Source of the DNA: Chloroflexia bacterium
GTDB taxonomy: Bacteria; Chloroflexota; Chloroflexia; Thermomicrobiales; UBA6265
Direction of reading: 5' to 3'
Assembly: GCA_013696525.1 (NCBI GenBank)
Contig: JACCYK010000583.1
Location: 1 to 5,960 of the forward strand
Length of the DNA: 5,960 nt
Shown here in pieces: positions 3,781 through 5,960 of the stretch; the stretch's first letter is position 1, and each line of letters starts with the position of its first letter. The notes under the pieces were generated by a model. That model did not search any database. It had not been told where the DNA came from and saw nothing but the letters and a program-made list of their open reading frames with translations. The translations under genes were made by a program, and so were the position numbers.

Positions 3781-5960
3781 ATGCATACGTTCATCATGGG
3801 GATTTCACCGCCGACGGACCATCCGAAGCGTTCTCCGACGCCAGTTCCGCCCTCGCCCCTGATCGGCCGCGAGCGCGAGTTGGCGCTGGCATTGGCGCTG
3901 CTGCGTCGCCCTGACGTTCGCCTCCTGACCCTGACCGGCCCCGGTGGTATTGGCAAGACCCGCCGGGCACTGGAGATCGCCACGCGGGTCAACGATGAAT
4001 ACGCGGATGGCGTTCGCTTCGTTGCGCTGGCCGCTGTCCTTGACGCCGGCCTTGTGGCGACCACCGTGGCTCGGGCCACTGGACTTCCTGAGGCCGGCAA
4101 TGCGCATACCGGGCGCGCGTTGTCGGTCGCCCTGCGATACGCCGAGACGCTGCTGGTGCTCGACAATTTCGAGCATGTGGTGTCGGCCGCGCCGCTTGTC
4201 AGCGACTTGCTGGCGGTCTGCCCGCGGCTCAAGGTTCTGGTGACAAGCCGCCTGTTGCTGCGGATTGACGGTGAGTATGCCCTGCCGGTCCCACCACTGG
4301 CCGTGCCTGACCTCGACGCCGCCACCGCGATCGACGGCTCGCCACGATCGGCGGCTGTCCAGCTCTTCGCGCATCGCGGCCAGGCGATATCGCCGTCCTT
4401 CGCGGTGACCGACGACAACGCGCCACTGGTAGCGGACATCTGCCGGCGACTGGACGGTGTGCCCCTGGCGATCGAGCTCGCCGCGGCGCGCGTCAATCAC
4501 CTGTCGTTGCCGATGCTGTGGGAACGTTTGGATCGGCGATTGCCACTGCTCACCGGCGGCGGCCGTGATCGGCCGCTCCGCCTGCAAACAATGCGAGACG
4601 CGATCGCCTGGTCATACCAACTGCTCTCCGCTGACGAACAGGCCCTCTTCCGGCGACTCGCGGTGTTTACTGGCGGCTGCACGCTGGAGGCGGCGGAGTA
4701 TGTGGGAGAGGATGGCCCCACCTCGGAGCGCGCCAGTTGTCGCTCCACGCTTGATCTGATCGCCGCTCTCGTCGATGCCAGCCTGCTGCAAGCGGAGACT
4801 GATTCGTATGGGACGACGCGCTACCGCATGCTGGAAACGATCCGCGACTTCGCGCAAGAGCATTTGGCGGCGAGCGGTGAGGAAGAACAGATCCGGGCGT
4901 GTCATGCGGCCTATTTCGCGGCCCTCGCCGAAGAGCATGAGCTGGCCGTCTTGCTACCAGGGGCCAACCAGATCCTGGCCGTGCTGGAAGCGGAGCACGC
5001 CAATCTACGGGTGGCTCTGGCGTGGCTGGCGGAGCGCAACGACGATCGAGCCTTCCTTCACGTCGCGGCCACGCTCGGCCACTATCTGAGCGGGCAGGGC
5101 CACTACCACGAGGGCCGCAACTGGCTGGAACGCGCATTGGCGCACGCTACCACCACGGCAATCGTTGATCGGGCGAAGGCTCTCGTCTCGCTCGGCATAA
5201 TCGAGGCCTTTCAAGGTGCGTTTCAGGATGCGGTGGGGCATCTGACGGAAGGACTGGCCGCGAGCCAGGGCCAGGGTGAGGTGTTTATCGAGGCCTTCGC
5301 GCTCCTCGGGCTCGGCGCGGTGGCCATTGCCCAGGGGGACCACGTCCGTGGCTCGGCGCTCTTGGAGGCGTCGAGCAGTGCGGCTCAGATCGTGCCAGAC
5401 CAACGGCTGAGGGGAATCATGACCGGCTGGGGTTTGACAAATCTCGCCGTCATCTCGCGCACGGATGGTGACTACGCGCTCGCGACCGAACGGCTCGAAA
5501 CCGCGCTGCGTCTTCTTCGTGACGCGGGGTACGCCTTTGGGACGGTTCTCATCCTGGGGGATCTCGGCGACCTGGCGCGCGACCAGGGCGAATATGAGCA
5601 CGCGATGTCATTCTATCGCCAGGCGCTGGCGCTGGGTCAGGTCAATCCGCGGACGCGCATCGTCGCCGAGGTGATCGAGGCGGTCGGAATTGTAGCAATC
5701 GCTACCGGCGAGGTGAAACGCGGCGCCATGCTGCTGGGAGCGGCCGAAGCGGTGCGCGAACGGATCGGGCTACGCTACCGGGTGCAAGAGAACCTGGCAG
5801 CCCTGGAGCGGGCCGTGGCTGCCAGCCGCGTCACCCTCGGCGAGCAGCGGTTTGCGACCGTGTGGTCCACCGGACGGAACCTGACACCCGCGGCGGCGGT
5901 CGCCGCCGCGCTCGACCCATTTGGAACCCGCGCCGGCGCTGCCGGCGGCTCCTTGACGCC
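3781..5960 (+). CDS. Large P-loop ATPase/TPR transcriptional regulator (LuxR/AfsR-like), C-terminus cut by the window edge
   Basis: The frame is open from 3721 to the right edge; 726 residues are visible from ATG 3781. After a short proline-rich lead comes [10 protein letters not shown] (27-36). The NB-ARC/STAND-type ATPase follows: Walker A GPGGIGKT (53-60, K59), Walker [10 protein letters not shown] (124-132, D128), the arginine-bearing VLVTSR (152-157) and the GLPL-like [12 protein letters not shown] (226-237). Next is a helical winged region with [17 protein letters not shown] (about 272-288), then TPR-like helix pairs (about 467-497, 505-535, 548-580 and 588-618). [13 protein letters not shown] (651-663) and [10 protein letters not shown] (686-695) are typical of this family just before the end. 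The visible sequence stops at SLTP, where a LuxR HTH of the LTPREREVL type usually begins. Such proteins act as signal-gated, ATP-dependent switches. The start is uncertain: GTG 3742, ATG 3781 and ATG 3796 are in frame and none has a clear ribosome binding site. Confidence 0.9.
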   Translation, partial: MHTFIMGISPPTDHPKRSPTPVPPSPLIGRERELALALALLRRPDVRLLTLTGPGGIGKTRRALEIATRVNDEYADGVRFVALAAVLDAGLVATTVARATGLPEAGNAHTGRALSVALRYAETLLVLDNFEHVVSAAPLVSDLLAVCPRLKVLVTSRLLLRIDGEYALPVPPLAVPDLDAATAIDGSPRSAAVQLFAHRGQAISPSFAVTDDNAPLVADICRRLDGVPLAIELAAARVNHLSLPMLWERLDRRLPLLTGGGRDRPLRLQTMRDAIAWSYQLLSADEQALFRRLAVFTGGCTLEAAEYVGEDGPTSERASCRSTLDLIAALVDASLLQAETDSYGTTRYRMLETIRDFAQEHLAASGEEEQIRACHAAYFAALAEEHELAVLLPGANQILAVLEAEHANLRVALAWLAERNDDRAFLHVAATLGHYLSGQGHYHEGRNWLERALAHATTTAIVDRAKALVSLGIIEAFQGAFQDAVGHLTEGLAASQGQGEVFIEAFALLGLGAVAIAQGDHVRGSALLEASSSAAQIVPDQRLRGIMTGWGLTNLAVISRTDGDYALATERLETALRLLRDAGYAFGTVLILGDLGDLARDQGEYEHAMSFYRQALALGQVNPRTRIVAEVIEAVGIVAIATGEVKRGAMLLGAAEAVRERIGLRYRVQENLAALERAVAASRVTLGEQRFATVWSTGRNLTPAAAVAAALDPFGTRAGAAGGSLT

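Noticed and set aside
3762..4587. Overlapping minus-strand open frames of 244 and 260 codons opposite the ATPase domain
   Set aside because: They are Ser/Arg- or Gln/Arg-rich with no motif. The plus strand encodes Walker A, Walker B and the other ATPase motifs across the same bases.
5005..5601. Minus-strand open frame of 198 codons opposite the TPR region
   Set aside because: It is antisense to a continuous plus-strand frame with TPR-like helix pairs, and has no family resemblance of its own.

Overview
The window is high in G+C and carries four protein genes, two of them cut by the window edges, plus one striking non-coding element. The gene types are a large P-loop ATPase/TPR regulator that appears to lead into a LuxR-type HTH, a polytopic membrane-anchored sulfite-oxidase-like molybdoenzyme, and TetR and MarR regulators. 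Together with the high G+C and GTG/ATG starts behind Shine-Dalgarno sites, this suggests a Chloroflexota bacterium, perhaps Thermomicrobia-like, or less likely an actinobacterium. That placement is inference from gene style, not from a marker gene.

Layout. 1-434 (minus) is the N-terminal part of a MarR-family regulator that runs off the left edge. 435-946 is a 512-bp gene-free stretch. It holds the marR leader with a near-palindrome, some short direct repeats, and a 175-bp element (732-906) bounded by perfect 38-bp inverted repeats around an AT-rich core. 947-2680 (minus) encodes a 577-residue molybdopterin oxidoreductase with about five membrane helices, an internal twin-arginine motif and an extracytoplasmic catalytic domain. 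2681-2906 is its likely promoter region and the tetR 3' flank. 2907-3578 (minus) is a 223-residue TetR-family regulator. 3579-3780 is a divergent intergenic region with a perfect 11-bp inverted repeat. From 3781 (plus) to the right edge is a large ATPase/TPR regulator, cut off just where a LuxR-type HTH should begin.

How they may work together: TetR and the ATPase regulator are divergent and probably share control sites between them. TetR and the molybdoenzyme lie on the same strand 226 bp apart, so co-transcription is possible, but a promoter-like sequence in front of the enzyme argues for separate expression. The inverted-repeat element lies 40 bp past the enzyme's stop codon and could end or process its transcript, or be a MITE-like insertion. 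No molybdenum-cofactor biosynthesis gene, RNA gene, CRISPR array or transposase is visible. I see no convincing new multi-gene system. The inverted-repeat element and the architecture of the molybdoenzyme are the points most worth a second look.
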